From: Brassica napus
Lineage: Eukaryota; Streptophyta; Magnoliopsida; Brassicales; Brassicaceae
DNA: 64,000 nt
Assembly: GCF_020379485.1 (NCBI RefSeq)
Contig: NC_063448.1
Location: forward strand, 12,237,726-12,301,725
Direction: 5' to 3'
The position numbers were made by a program, and so were the translations under genes. The number at the start of each line of letters is the position of its first letter. Position 1 is the stretch's first letter. This document shows positions 33,507-44,707 of this stretch, in pieces. A model generated the notes under the pieces. It searched no databases. It was given only the letters and a program-made list of their open reading frames with translations, and was not told where the DNA came from.

Positions 33507-34741
33507 TGTGACACCCCGGTTTATTGTATATGAAAATGTTTAACAGAATTGATTTGATTATATAAGTCATGAAAAGTGTGGTTATCTTTTCGGGGACATA
33601 ACCATTTAGAACTCCAGAGTTAGTGTGCTTGAGCTGGAATAGTAAAAGGATGGGTGACCTACCAAGAAGTGATTCGCGGTATTGTGTGAGTGATTGCAGA
33701 GTTACTAAACAATGATATCGAGCCTTCGGGAAAAATAACGCACTGCCTGTCGGATGGAATGTGGCCCACATGCCGAGTGAGCGGGCGTGAGTGTCCCATT
33801 AGCTTTTGGCGGTCGGGAAGTGGTATCAGAACCGAATCCATACAAGTGTGGAGTCAGTAAAGGCTCATACTAACGTGGGTAACAATCTTGGGGCGCATCG
33901 AGGGCGTTGCGTTCTTTGAGAGGACATGAATTATAACATATGGGTTTGTGGTATATGAAAAACTTAAGAGAACTGATTTGGCTCCCTAAGTCACCAAAAG
34001 TGCGCTTACCTTTTCGGGCACACATCCATTAGAACTCTAGAATTAAGTTTGCTTGAGCTGGATTAGTGAAAAGATTGGTGACATGCCGGAAAGTGATTTG
34101 TGATACCGTGTGAGTGAGGCCAAAGCATGAGGAAATGTCATGTGGTGATTGAAAGGTCAGTAAACAATTATATCGAGCCTTTGGAAAATTAATGCACCAC
34201 CCGTTGAATGGAATGGAGCCCACGGGGTGAGTAAGCGGATGTGTCTGGCCCATTACCTGTGGGCGGTCGGACGTTACAAGTGGTATCAGAGCCGAACCCA
34301 GACAAGTGAAGAGTCAATGAAGGCTCACACTAACATGGATAACGATCTTAGGGTGCAAAGAGGGTGTTGCATTCTTTATGAATGGGTGAATTGTAACATC
34401 CCGGCTTGTGGTATTTGAAAAAGCTTAAGAAAATTGATTTGGCTACCTATGTCACCAAAGAGCACTTACAATTTCCGTCACACATCTGTTTAGAACTCCA
34501 GAGTTAAGTGTGTTTGATCTGGAGTAGTGGAATGATGGGTGATCTATCGGGAAGTGATTTGCGATATCGTGTGAGTGAGGCCAAAGCACGGGTAAAGGGT
34601 CATGTGGTGATTGCAGGGTTTGTAAACAATGATTTTGAGCCTTCGAAAAATTAACGCACCGTCTGTCGTACATAATGGGACCCACGGACCGAGTGAACGA
34701 GAGTTGGTAGTCCATTAGCTGTGGATTGTCTGGGCGTTACA
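33507..34741 (+). mobile_element. Cassandra-type TRIM with three LTRs and 5S-like sequence
   Basis: LTRs lie at 33507-33818, 33932-34278 and 34392-34741, separated by two short internal regions. Each internal region starts with a tRNA-Met-type primer site (TGGTATCAGA at 33821, TGGTATCAGAGC at 34281). The outer flanks carry the duplication AAAAC (33502-33506 and 34742-34746). Ends are TGT(A/G)ACA...TTACA. Each LTR contains a 5S rRNA-like segment (33607-33670, 34030-34096, 34491-34555). This is the hallmark of Cassandra terminal-repeat retrotransposons in miniature. There is no coding capacity. Confidence 0.9.
33607..33670 (+). ncRNA. 5S rRNA-like segment in Cassandra LTR 1
   Basis: AGAACTCCAGAGTTAGTGTG then GCTTGAGCTGGAATAGT and GGATGGGTGACCT follow the 3' two thirds of plant 5S rRNA (AGAACTCCG, GTTAAGCG, GATGGGTGACC). 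This includes the internal Pol III promoter region. The sister segments are at 34030-34096 and 34491-34555. It is not a functional 5S gene. Confidence 0.75.
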
Positions 34742-35009
34742 AAAACATTAGACAAAGATTCAATAGCACATGTTTGAAATTAACCATAGCTAGGCGACAT
34801 GGATATTCAATTCTCATTGCGAACAATCAGATCAGCCTAACATGAACAAGTCTTGAGAAGATTAATCGGTTGGATCTCAGCCTAAATAGTATTTCGTCAA
34901 ACAAAGAAAAAGGGGGACAGTCAGATTTAAATGGAGTAAAAGCGGCAGTCTTACCTTGTTTCAAAAAATCTTATTATGTAATTTATCTTGAACTCGATTG
35001 GAGATATAA

Positions 35010-35851
35010 GAGCATCTGCAACCCTAATTCATTTTCTGCTCCAAACATCATTTTGGAGTAAAATATACTCCAGTCTCACTTCGTTTTCAACTCCAAAATT
35101 GAGTGATGACTAGGGTTACTATGGTCATTACTCAATTTTGGAGTTGAGATTTTTTTAACTTATGTGATGGTTCTTTAATTTTTAATTTTTTTATTTCATA
35201 CTAAAATAATTTAAAAATAATACTATAACATGAAAAGAAATATGATTTCCACAAGAGATTATTTAATAATTTTACATAAAGAAGTATAAACTAATAAAAA
35301 TGCCAAAACTAAACATAACATATAAAATAAATAAACATAAAATAAGTGATCTAATAATCTATTAAATCATTTTTGGAACTGCTACAATATGAAAATGACC
35401 GTTTTAAATTGTTTTGTTCGATTTAAAAAAATCAAAGATAAAAAAGCTCATTATTCATCATGGATGCATTAGTTGACCATTTGCGAAAAATAATATTCCA
35501 ATGCTCATTATTGAACCAAAATATGCTATCTTATGTATATGTATATATATATGATTATTTTACTTTTTAATAATAACTGTTTATTTTAAATAAATTATAT
35601 TTTATGAAAGTTTTATAAAAAAATAAATTATATTTTATGAAAGTTTTATAAACATAAGATAGTTGGGGTTAATTGATAATTTTTTATAAGTAGAAGGTGC
35701 TACTAACAATGATTAATTAAATAAAAGTGAAATTATTTTCAAATATTACATTTGAAGTAAAAAATGAACTAATACATTGGAGTGAAACCCAACTTCAATT
35801 TAGTGTTGCATCATTTTAGGGTAAAAATGGAGTAATATATTGGAGATGCTC
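35010..35851. mobile_element. Harbinger-type MITE J
   Basis: The ends GAGCATCTGCAACC and the inverse of GAGCATCTCCAATA are flanked by TAA (35007-35009 and 35852-35854). 842 bp, AT-rich, no ORF. The subterminal TTTTGGAGT and ACTCCAAAA strings pair. Confidence 0.7.
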
Positions 35852-36302
35852 TAACTAGAGTAAAGAATTAAAAGAACTTTTGAAGGGGAAAATAATGTTT
35901 TCAAAATTTCTTGTTTCTCCAATTAGTTCTAAAAGAAATTTAGAATAATTTTCCTCAAAAAAATAGAAATAAACAAATAAAAAGTATTTTATTATTCAAT
36001 TATGATAATATCTACCTATTTTATAAAAAAAAATAAAGTTCATTTTAGTTCATTTATTTGGATTTTGTTAATTTGAAAATTCATTCTTCTAATAGTCATC
36101 AGCTAATCTAAAATAAATTGCATAAAATATACTAATTTACGATTCATTAAAGTCATTTTATTGTGTATTTTGACTGTAGCACCTTTTTTATATTTCTTGA
36201 TTTTATGCTTGCTATTTTTATCGTACGTGTTTGCACTTTTCACAAACAGATATTGCATTCATTAACCCAAAAAGAAAACAAATTCACTAACTAACCAAAA
36301 TC

Positions 36303-36591
36303 TGATAAACCAAGTGGTGATCGACCCATATCAGGTCCAAACCGTCCGGTCCATCAGGTATCCATCCGGCCCATACGCTAATGACTTAGACGAATAAGAG
36401 TTTACATTTATCTATACTTGATGTTTATCTTTTTCCATATGTATTTAGGATAAGTACTATTTCCTATTCCTATTAGGAATAAGATTTCTTTTTCTCTTAT
36501 GACGGTCTAAATAAAACGGTCTAATACTTGTATAAATATAGACCTCTGGTCATGAGTAATAAGAAGCTTACATAGCATCTCTTTTATAACA
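36303..36591 (+). repeat. 5' LTR of Copia 2
   Basis: It begins TGATAAAC, a 2-bp deletion relative to TGTTATAAAC in the other LTR. It contains TATAAATATAG at 36531 as a likely TATA box and ends TTATAACA. Confidence 0.85.
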
Positions 36592-36737
36592 CGTTATCAG
36601 CACGATAGCCTCTAACCCTAAGCCCCCACGAAATTCCTTAAACTCAGCCGAATATCACAAAACCCTAATTCCGGCGGAACTTCAAAGAGATCATTCTCCC
36701 AAACCGTGAGGAACCAGATGACGAGCAATATATCAAA

Positions 36738-37058
36738 TTGAAGCTCTCGCCGAGACGAATCATACACTGCAAACCGCTTGTCGATCCGATCACTGGCGCG
36801 CCGTCACGCTCTGCTACAGTACGCGTCGCCGATTTGCTTTGGAACCCTAATCGTTTTCCTAACCCAAATCCGAGCTCTATCTCTCTCTTTAAGTTAGCTC
36901 TTTCCAGACGTGATCAAGTAAACCAGACGTTCTCCTTCTTCTCTGTTCGTGATCCGACCAAGCAGGCAGCCCGTCCGCGACCCGACTTGAAGAACGATCA
37001 GCTCGCGGCCTCCTTCTCTCTTTGGTGGTCCAGATCTACACTCCATAAGTTTCTAAAG
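36738..37058 (+). CDS. Leader ORF of Copia 2, possibly spliced in frame to gag
   Basis: An ORF of 107 codons opens at ATG 36738 ([20 protein letters not shown]) and reaches a GT donor at 37059 exactly at a codon boundary (AAG|GTAAAA). A candidate acceptor, TTTTAG, ends at 38159, one base before the gag ATG. Removing 37059-38159 (1101 bp, AT-rich) would join the two ORFs in frame. The peptide is basic and proline/serine-rich, with no family I know. The alternative is an untranslated leader with an intron. Confidence 0.4.
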
Positions 37059-38159
37059 GTAAAACTCGAAACTTAAAAGAACCTACACTGAATTTGGTTG
37101 ATTGATAAAGATCTGAACCATTAAAATTTGAAGAGCCCTAATCTAGGATAATAGAAATCCTAACATATGGAACTAAGTTTTGGTTAGATTGTTTTTCTGC
37201 TAAGTTGATAGATCAATGGCTGTTAGGGTTGCTAGAACATTGATTGATCAGTAAGGGCATTGAAACCCTAAATCTAAATTATATGATCTGTTTCCTTTAT
37301 GATGTTTTGAAAATCTGAAATATCAAAAACCTAAATTGATCCGACTGTTTTGATTGATTGATTTTGATGTATCTGAGGTTTAGGTTGCTAGATAAAAACC
37401 TTGAATTATCTTTGATGATTGTTTGAGTAAATAGAACTGTTTAGAATCGAATTTGATCTTAAAATTGTTAAATTGCTGAAAACCCTAATTTTCCTTTTTG
37501 CATAAATCGATTGATAAATAAGTTTCCATATTGTGATTAATTGTTTGAATATCGAATGAACTGATTAGGAAAATGGCTAGTTTTGATTAAAACCATAATC
37601 TATCCAGAATTGTGAATTTCTTTTTTTGCTAGAAGTAGAAAATTTCATTTTTCCTGAAATTTCATTTTCTACTTGCTGAAAATTTTCTTTTACTGTTAGG
37701 ATTGCTAGAGAATTGCTAAAATTGACTGATTGATCTGATTTAATTCTTTTGTAAAACTTGATATTGATAAAATCAAACTGAAAAAATGGGCCTTGAAACC
37801 CTAATATGATCAGATGATACTTGCATTATTATTTTGATTGCTTGATCATACTAAATGTTTTAAAAAAAGTAAAACATAAGAATTATTGACCTGGTCTCAC
37901 ATTGATTAAAAATCGGCCTGAATATGGTTGTTGTTATGATTGATGCTTTGATTGCATTCAGATATAAAATCCGACCTCTAGGGTTGTTGCATCACAATTT
38001 TATAAGGCCATGTGGCCTAAAGCATCATATAGACCTCGCATACTTGTTTTCTCCCACTATAGTCGAGTAGTTAATTGTTTGGTCGAGAGACTTGTGAAAC
38101 CGTATGCATTGATTTTATTGACTCGGTTGCATCTTGAACTGATTAATAATATGTTTTAG

Positions 38160-38855
38160 ATGTCGAAATTTGAGCTTTCGGATTATGTTGCCCTAAATCT
38201 CTCTGGAGATAATTATCTAGAATGGGTAATGAACACTTCAGTTGCCCTGAAGTCTAGAGGACTCGGGAAATGTATCATTGATGGCAATAATGCAATTGAA
38301 AGTGAAAAGCATAGAGCCATAACAATTATACGCTATCATCTCACTGAGGATCTGAGAGATCAGTACTTAAATATTGAGGATCGTTATGACCTTTGGACAA
38401 AACTAAATTCCAGATACTCAATGGCATTATGGCGAAAAACCATGAATGAATGGAAGATTCTCAGGTTCCAGGATTTTGAATCCGTGGACGAATATAATTC
38501 TGCTCTGATGAAAATCGCCTATAGTCTTGAATTATGTGGTGAAGTGGTAACAAATGAGGATTTACTATATAAAACCTATTCCACATCCCATCCTAAGGAT
38601 ATGTTGTTATCACATAAGGCTAAGGGTTTCACCACCTATAATGACCTATTGTCATGCCTATTGGCAACTGAGCAAAGAGAGCAAAAAGTTATAGATATCA
38701 TTAGCAGATTTGAAAAACTTCAGAAAAGATACATTGAGCAACGAAACAGTGAGATGAGACCTCCTGAAGCCAATGAGGCTAAAAATGATAAGGAGGAATC
38801 CAAAGAAGCCGTGTGGAAATATATGGATTGTGAGGCCGACTTATACATTGACTAA
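38160..38855 (+). CDS. Copia gag polyprotein N-terminal part
   Basis: 231 residues starting MSKFELSDYVALNLSGDNYL, with the retrotransposon gag (UBN2-type) pattern. A W-x-x-x motif near residue 22 is followed by HLTEDLRDQYLNIEDRYDLW and LRFQDFESVDEYNSALMKIA. The charged C-terminal part ends without the usual CCHC zinc knuckle. Capsid protein of a virus-like particle is the family role. The following pol region is broken, so only gag could be made. This is the best preserved Copia coding part in the window. Confidence 0.8.
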   Translation: MSKFELSDYVALNLSGDNYLEWVMNTSVALKSRGLGKCIIDGNNAIESEKHRAITIIRYHLTEDLRDQYLNIEDRYDLWTKLNSRYSMALWRKTMNEWKILRFQDFESVDEYNSALMKIAYSLELCGEVVTNEDLLYKTYSTSHPKDMLLSHKAKGFTTYNDLLSCLLATEQREQKVIDIISRFEKLQKRYIEQRNSEMRPPEANEAKNDKEESKEAVWKYMDCEADLYID

Positions 38856-38999
38856 AGAAACGAGATTTCGACATTCTGATTTTATGTTTTATGTTTTGCT
38901 TTGATTTACTTGTCATTTACAATTTTATAGCAATAATAAGAGTTGTTTTTAGTTATCATGTTTGATTTTCTTGATGATTTCTTGATTGATAAATGACAA

Positions 39000-41910
39000 T
39001 GAAAACTTAATAAAGGATAGTCAATCTATTATAGACCACGGCATTGCCTAAAGGGGCACGAATTTATTCACCCAATAAAAGACCCACTGAGTTATAAAGA
39101 CTTGAGCATGAATGGTTTCCACATTGAACCAATGGGCAAAGGAAACAAAAGTTCCTTTCAGATTATAAGAAAATCACCTAATGCCTTATAAGAAAGTGGT
39201 CAAGACTATACCTACATACTCTACTGATCTAGACTATGCCAAGGATCAGTATGATAAAGGCAAAAGCCATGGTAACATGTATACCCACGAAATTTTATAC
39301 ACTTTATGGCATGACTGGATTAACCATCCAGGTCTTTAAAAATTGATGCACATATTGCAAAAAACACAAAGAGTTATCCCATAAAATCTCACGTTGTATA
39401 ACATGTACACAAGGGAAACTCATTAGGCTCTATTGTCCCAAGTACCATGTGATTATAGTATGTCCATGAGGGGGAGTGAGGACAAACTATGATCCATGAA
39501 CATACTACAAATCCGTGTGACATGGTCTATGACCATAGTAAGACTTGGCCGAATTCTTTATACTACAAAGGCCACTACCTAATGCTTGGGGACACAAGGA
39601 TTACATGTGTAAGGTTAATATGCATCAGGCCATATAAGTGAGCATAGATAATCTCATCTCATAATGAATACGGGTCATAAACCAGACATATACCATCCTA
39701 AGAGATTTTGAATAAACCACCACATACATATGTGCCGTCTAGGATGGAACCTCAGAAGAGGATGAGAAAAAGATTGGAAATATATGTTGGATAGGAACAT
39801 GTCTTTCTCCCACGTTTTTTAAGAGACCTTGTGCCAAATATGAGTGATCAAATTATGGCCAGGTACACGGATCGCATGACTGATGAATCTGACTATCCAA
39901 CATCAGGGGGAAAAAGAAATAAGCTGGTAAAAGAGAATAAGAGAAATAGAATGGTATTTATCATCATAGTCTTGGCAAGATCCCCATACTAGAAAATATG
40001 ATTTAAGACGTCCAAAGAATGTGATCAAATGATACAAAAGCTAGCAGAACTAGATGCCAGACACATTGACCCGAAAAGAAAAGAATGACTAAGTCATACC
40101 AGCTTAGCACCACGAATTTGATGTCCTAAGAGACACAATCAAGTTGCTACAGTGTCTACACAAGATAGACCAATAAGTTCCAAAAGATAAGAAACCTCGG
40201 AAAGAAATGAAAAGTGCATAGAATGATACAAATCCGAGTTCAAAAGAAACCAGTCCAGATAGAGAGATAAGGCTGGCCAGCTAAACATCTAAGGTACCAA
40301 ACCATGCAGTTTGGGACGCCAAACTGCAAGGTAGTAAAGGTCCTGGATAATAAGATCTCAAATCTATTAGATCATGTCTGGAATACTATGGAACTACATA
40401 AGAGTGTTAACACCAATGATGTATTTATATATAAGAGAGCTCATAAAAGAAAGTAGCACTTGAGTATAAAGATATAAAGCAAGGATCATGAACCCACGTA
40501 AGAGTACTCATAAAGAATAAAGATCAAACTAAAATAAAACGTGAGGTTTAAAGAGTTTAAAGAAGAGATGGGCGTATTGGCCAAATATATAGAAACGCCA
40601 TCTGATGATATAGACCAGTGGATAAATGGGTCTTGTGAGGGAAAGAAAATCGTGAGATGTGGAACGTGACCAAGTATTCAAGAGGTCGTTCACATTACTA
40701 CTTACAACATTCAAAGAATGGCTTGTTACACAAGGATACTCATAGAGACCAAAGGAACATATTATAAGGAAATATGCTCCTATGTGGTGGATGCTACTAC
40801 ACAAACTCGAAATTGATGAAGTCTAGAAACAAAAGAAATAATGATGTAGTAAGCAGTATATTGATCACTGGATAAAGAAAATAAAGGTACCAGAAAGATG
40901 AGAAAAGAAGTTCTCAAAGAACAGCATTGTTCCTAAGCTGTTCATGGACTGAAGCAAAAGCAGTTGCATTGAATATGATAAGACTAAGTAAAACTCAGTG
41001 AAGGAGTTCGATAAAGAACAATCCAAATCAGTCCATATTTTCTTATAAAAGAAATATCTTGTGTTTATAATAAATCAGCACTGCAAGTAGGTCATGGGAT
41101 GCCATCAAAGAAAGTGTGGACTGCGATGTTTTTCAAGTAATAAGATTATAGTATGGGACTGCAATGTAAGCACAAGCCATTATGTTTATATCAGTGGATA
41201 AAAGGAAACAATAATGGTCCAAGAGAGTGACTAAAAGTATGTCTGGTTGAGGTCAAATGGATATGGCATTGCTGAAGGCAAGAAAGATCGATAACCATGT
41301 ATAAAGGTCCTTGAGTGTACTTGACAGCAGATCCATAGTTTGATGAGATTATAAAACTCATTGCAGCAATGATTATTAATGATATGACCTTATACACTCA
41401 TGGGGTATGGACGAGTATAGACAAGGTCTATAACTCAACTGGATCGACCAATGAAGAAAGATCGGCTATAATGGATAAGCCATTAGCACATACGGGTGAT
41501 GTATGTCCGAATGGACGAAGGCATGTCCGTGAGAAGCCAAGTGATTTGTATGTGTTTGGGTCGATGACTCAGTATATATTAAAGTGTCCACGGTATGGCA
41601 AAGCCATGTGACTAGAGGATCCGTGGGACATGAGAGGACTTGCGAGTAAAGTTTGATCGCAGATTAGAGGTCCATCCGAGTACTGGTCGAGTGCCATCCG
41701 TCCGACCAGGACATAGAGTGCTCAGCTGCAAAGATGCACGTCTTGACCATGTCTTAATGAAGTTCCAGAAGATATGTGAGTTACAAGATAACTCAAGTTA
41801 CAATTCGGCAAGAGCTATTCCTACATCAACGTTCAAGAAGCTCAAAGGACTACAAGTTCAGTCATATGATATGTCAGCCGACTTCTTCACCATGTCTACA
41901 CCAACCACAC
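39000..41910 (+). pseudogene. Decayed Copia pol of element 2
   Basis: Fragments appear in the expected order but in shifting frames. The GAG-pre-integrase string HDWINHPGL is at about 39308. The stretch before reverse transcriptase (RYTDRMTDESDYPTSGG) is at about 39861-39910. Weaker RT traces lie at 40530-40800. An RNase H C-terminal string ADFFTMSTP is at 41877-41903. Many stops; no function expected. Confidence 0.7.
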
Positions 41911-42172
41911 TTCCATGAAATTTATCTATCAGTTTGGGACGTGCCAATTAAAGGACCAGTCCAAGACTTGGCGCCCATGAAGCTAAACTATCAAATTGTC
42001 CATGCGCCAACTTGAAGAACATACACAGGGGTACAAGTCAGGGGGAGTTCATGTGTTGTACTCTTTTTCCTTATCCATGGTTTTGTCCCACTGGGTTTTC
42101 CTGGAAATGTTTAAATGAGGCAACATTAAGCATGTTACAAGCCCTGAACCGGATGTGTCGATCAAGGGGGAG

Positions 42173-42448
42173 TGTTATAAACCAAGTGGTGATCGACCCA
42201 TATCAGGTTCAAACCGTCTGGCCCATCAGCTATCCATCCGGCTCATTCGCTAATGACTTAGGCGAATGAGAGTTTACATTTATCTATACTTGATGTTTAT
42301 CCTTTTCAATATGTATTTATGATAAGTACTATTTCCTAGGATTTTCTTTTTTCTTAGGACGGTCTAAATAAGACGGTCTAATACTTGTATAAATATAGAC
42401 CTCTGGTCATGAGTAATAAAAAGCTTACGTAGCATCTCTTTTATAACA
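42173..42448 (+). repeat. 3' LTR of Copia 2
   Basis: It begins TGTTATAAACC right after the polypurine tract (42161-42172) and ends TTATAACA at 42448. Compared with the 5' LTR it lacks about a dozen bases around 42340. Confidence 0.85.
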
Positions 42449-42629
42449 AAATCACATTTTTCTTCACTCTTTTCACTTTTCTATTCTTATCTTTTTACGA
42501 CTCTCTCTCTCTAAAATAACCATATCATAAATCCATATAAAAAATCATGTTCGAAAACGCCTGATTCGCGCCGGTGAAGCACTCAGCAGAATTCCACTGT
42601 CACGATTATGGTATACTCAGTCAAAAACA

Positions 42630-42735
42630 CTAACCATAACCACTAGATAAACTTTAAATAATTGCACTTCTGGTCCATTGAACCCGGGACGAGAACTCAA
42701 ACTAACTTTAAATAACCACTAGACTACGGCAATAT
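42630..42735 (-). other. Possible tRNA-derived SINE head
   Basis: On the minus strand TAGTCTAGTGG (42716-42726) matches the Pol III A box TRGYNNARNGG exactly. About 40 nt on, GGTTCAATGG (42675-42684) resembles a B box. The spacing fits a tRNA-like promoter. The 3' end and duplication were not found, and a short repeat (CCACTAGA, CTTTAAATA) occurs on both sides. Confidence 0.35.
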
Positions 42736-43313
42736 TTACGATATTTCTGGTATGTATAGTTTTAAAAGGTATATTACATTACAAATATTAAATTAGTAAG
42801 AAATTTCTGTTCCGCGTATTCCCCGCATTTTCAATGATTCACTAGGTCCAGACTCGCCGCACGCGTAGTAACATAGTTTTTAAAGGTATTAATTTAATTT
42901 TGAAATTAACATATTTATATATTTTTATAGTATATAACTTAATTTAAATGATATTAACATATATATATATATAATATGAATTTCTAATAATGAGACTGCA
43001 TATTCATACGATATATGATCATTTGTATCTTGTTTGAACAAAAAAAATTAAACCATTGATCACAAAATTTTCAATGCGAGACTTTTACTCTTTTTAGTAA
43101 TTTATATTCGTTTTAAAAAATTCAAAATATAATATATAAGAAAAAATCTAATTTTTTATTATATGCTTAATGTGATTATTTAATTTCTTTTAATAGTATA
43201 AACTTAAGCAAAAACAAGAGAGGATACAAAAATTGTTATCAAATATGTATTATTCATAATCATTAATTGTCTTATATATATTTTTTGGTAAAATGTAAAG
43301 ATATTATTACCAA

Positions 43314-44180
43314 TTTTTTTTTGGCATAATTACAGAGGATAACACGAAGCAGAAAACAAGAATATAAACTAAACAACGACTCAATCTAGAAACAAAAGCA
43401 GGACAAACACACTACCATAACCGCAGTCCCATGGCTCGACTAAATCCACAACAATAACTTACCGTAAAAATATGAACCAAGTTCAACCGAAAGTCGGAAC
43501 CCGATAATTTTGACCTCCCTGATGAATCCACTCTTAAAGATAATTGCCCACCTGAGAACACCTCGTCGATAGCGTCAAAGCACCTGCCCACAAAACAAAC
43601 AGCAACATCAACAACCAAACCGAGCTTTTATTTTGCCCATATGCGACCTGTACAAGATGCCGATCTGAGGTAAAAAGGCCACAACCTCCGTACTCCATAA
43701 TCTGAGCCCAACATGCAAACAATTGATTCACATCATACCACAAGAAGCTTAACTAAGCCCATGTAGTGCTGGGATGTGAGCGAAGACCGAACAATAACTG
43801 TGACAGTCAATGACATGAGAACCGCCACATGTTCGTATTCGTCGAGAACCGACCAACTGAAACTAGAGCTGCTAAAGCAATCGCTTACACCAGCAAAGAC
43901 AAAATGAAGAACAAGGGCTAATTCCCAACCGATACCCACCGAGTTCGACATAACCTACAAGAGGTGCCGACTTCGGATAGAATCAAGCCGAGAAAACAGA
44001 TCACAAACCAAAAAGAAGAGGTTCAAGGTGAGGAGACAAAGCATGCGGCCACTGAAATGGCATAGACGACCATCCTTTAAACCGCGAGCCAGCCACTGAG
44101 CTTGAGCTCCAATCCGACTGCGTGCTCAAACCCACAACCCGCCGCCGTGGTAGAAGGATCCATCGGCACACACCACACCA
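43314..44180 (-). other. Unclassified retroposon-like block
   Basis: A GC-richer segment in AT-rich DNA that begins with T9 (43314-43322), which would be an A tail at the 3' end of a minus-strand retroposon (GCC followed by A9). Several short minus-strand open frames have no domain I recognise. A 5'-truncated LINE is possible. No target duplication was found. Confidence 0.3.
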
Positions 44181-44366
44181 TATTAGGTATTTCAGTAGTT
44201 TTTAGAGACTCTTGAAAGAATGTTAACGACGGTGAGATTTATCATATATATGTTAATCATATTAGATATTTCATTAGTTTTTATTTAAGAAAAGAATTGA
44301 AAATATTTGAAAATATTTTTCTATACACTACTAATCAATTTGATAGTTAGTTTAATAAAAAAATTT

Positions 44367-44401
<35 letters not shown>

Positions 44402-44707
44402 CAACTTTATTTTTTAAAGATTCTAAAAATTATTATAGTAATATTACCCATGGTTACGACAACATGTTGGGGGTAGGTATCGTATGTGATTTGTTTATGC
44501 AGTCGTATACAGATATTTGTAATTAAAAAATCGTTTTAGGGAAGTGAAGATTCGAGCATTAGATCCGGCTCTTTCTCTCTCTAGAAAGTGCGATTACTAA
44601 GGAGATAAGGCTTCCGGCCCTAGATCCGCCGTCGGTGGGCAACACGCTCTCCGGCGAGAACTCTCTGCCCCCTCTCTTCTGTTTCCCTGTGATCCTCCTA
44701 TGTCGCA

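Larger units (their letters stand above)
36303..42448 (+). mobile_element. Copia-type LTR retrotransposon 2
   Basis: LTRs at 36303-36591 (289 bp) and 42173-42448 (276 bp) differ by small indels and substitutions. The duplication AAATC is exact (36298-36302 and 42449-42453). A CGTTATCAGCACGAT sequence, shared with Copia 1, follows the left LTR. The polypurine tract ATCAAGGGGGAG precedes the right one. A gag ORF is intact (38160-38855) and pol is decayed (39000-41910). Confidence 0.9.

Noticed and set aside
33607..34555. Genuine 5S rRNA genes
   Set aside because: The segments are partial, diverged and inside Cassandra LTRs with primer sites and a target duplication.
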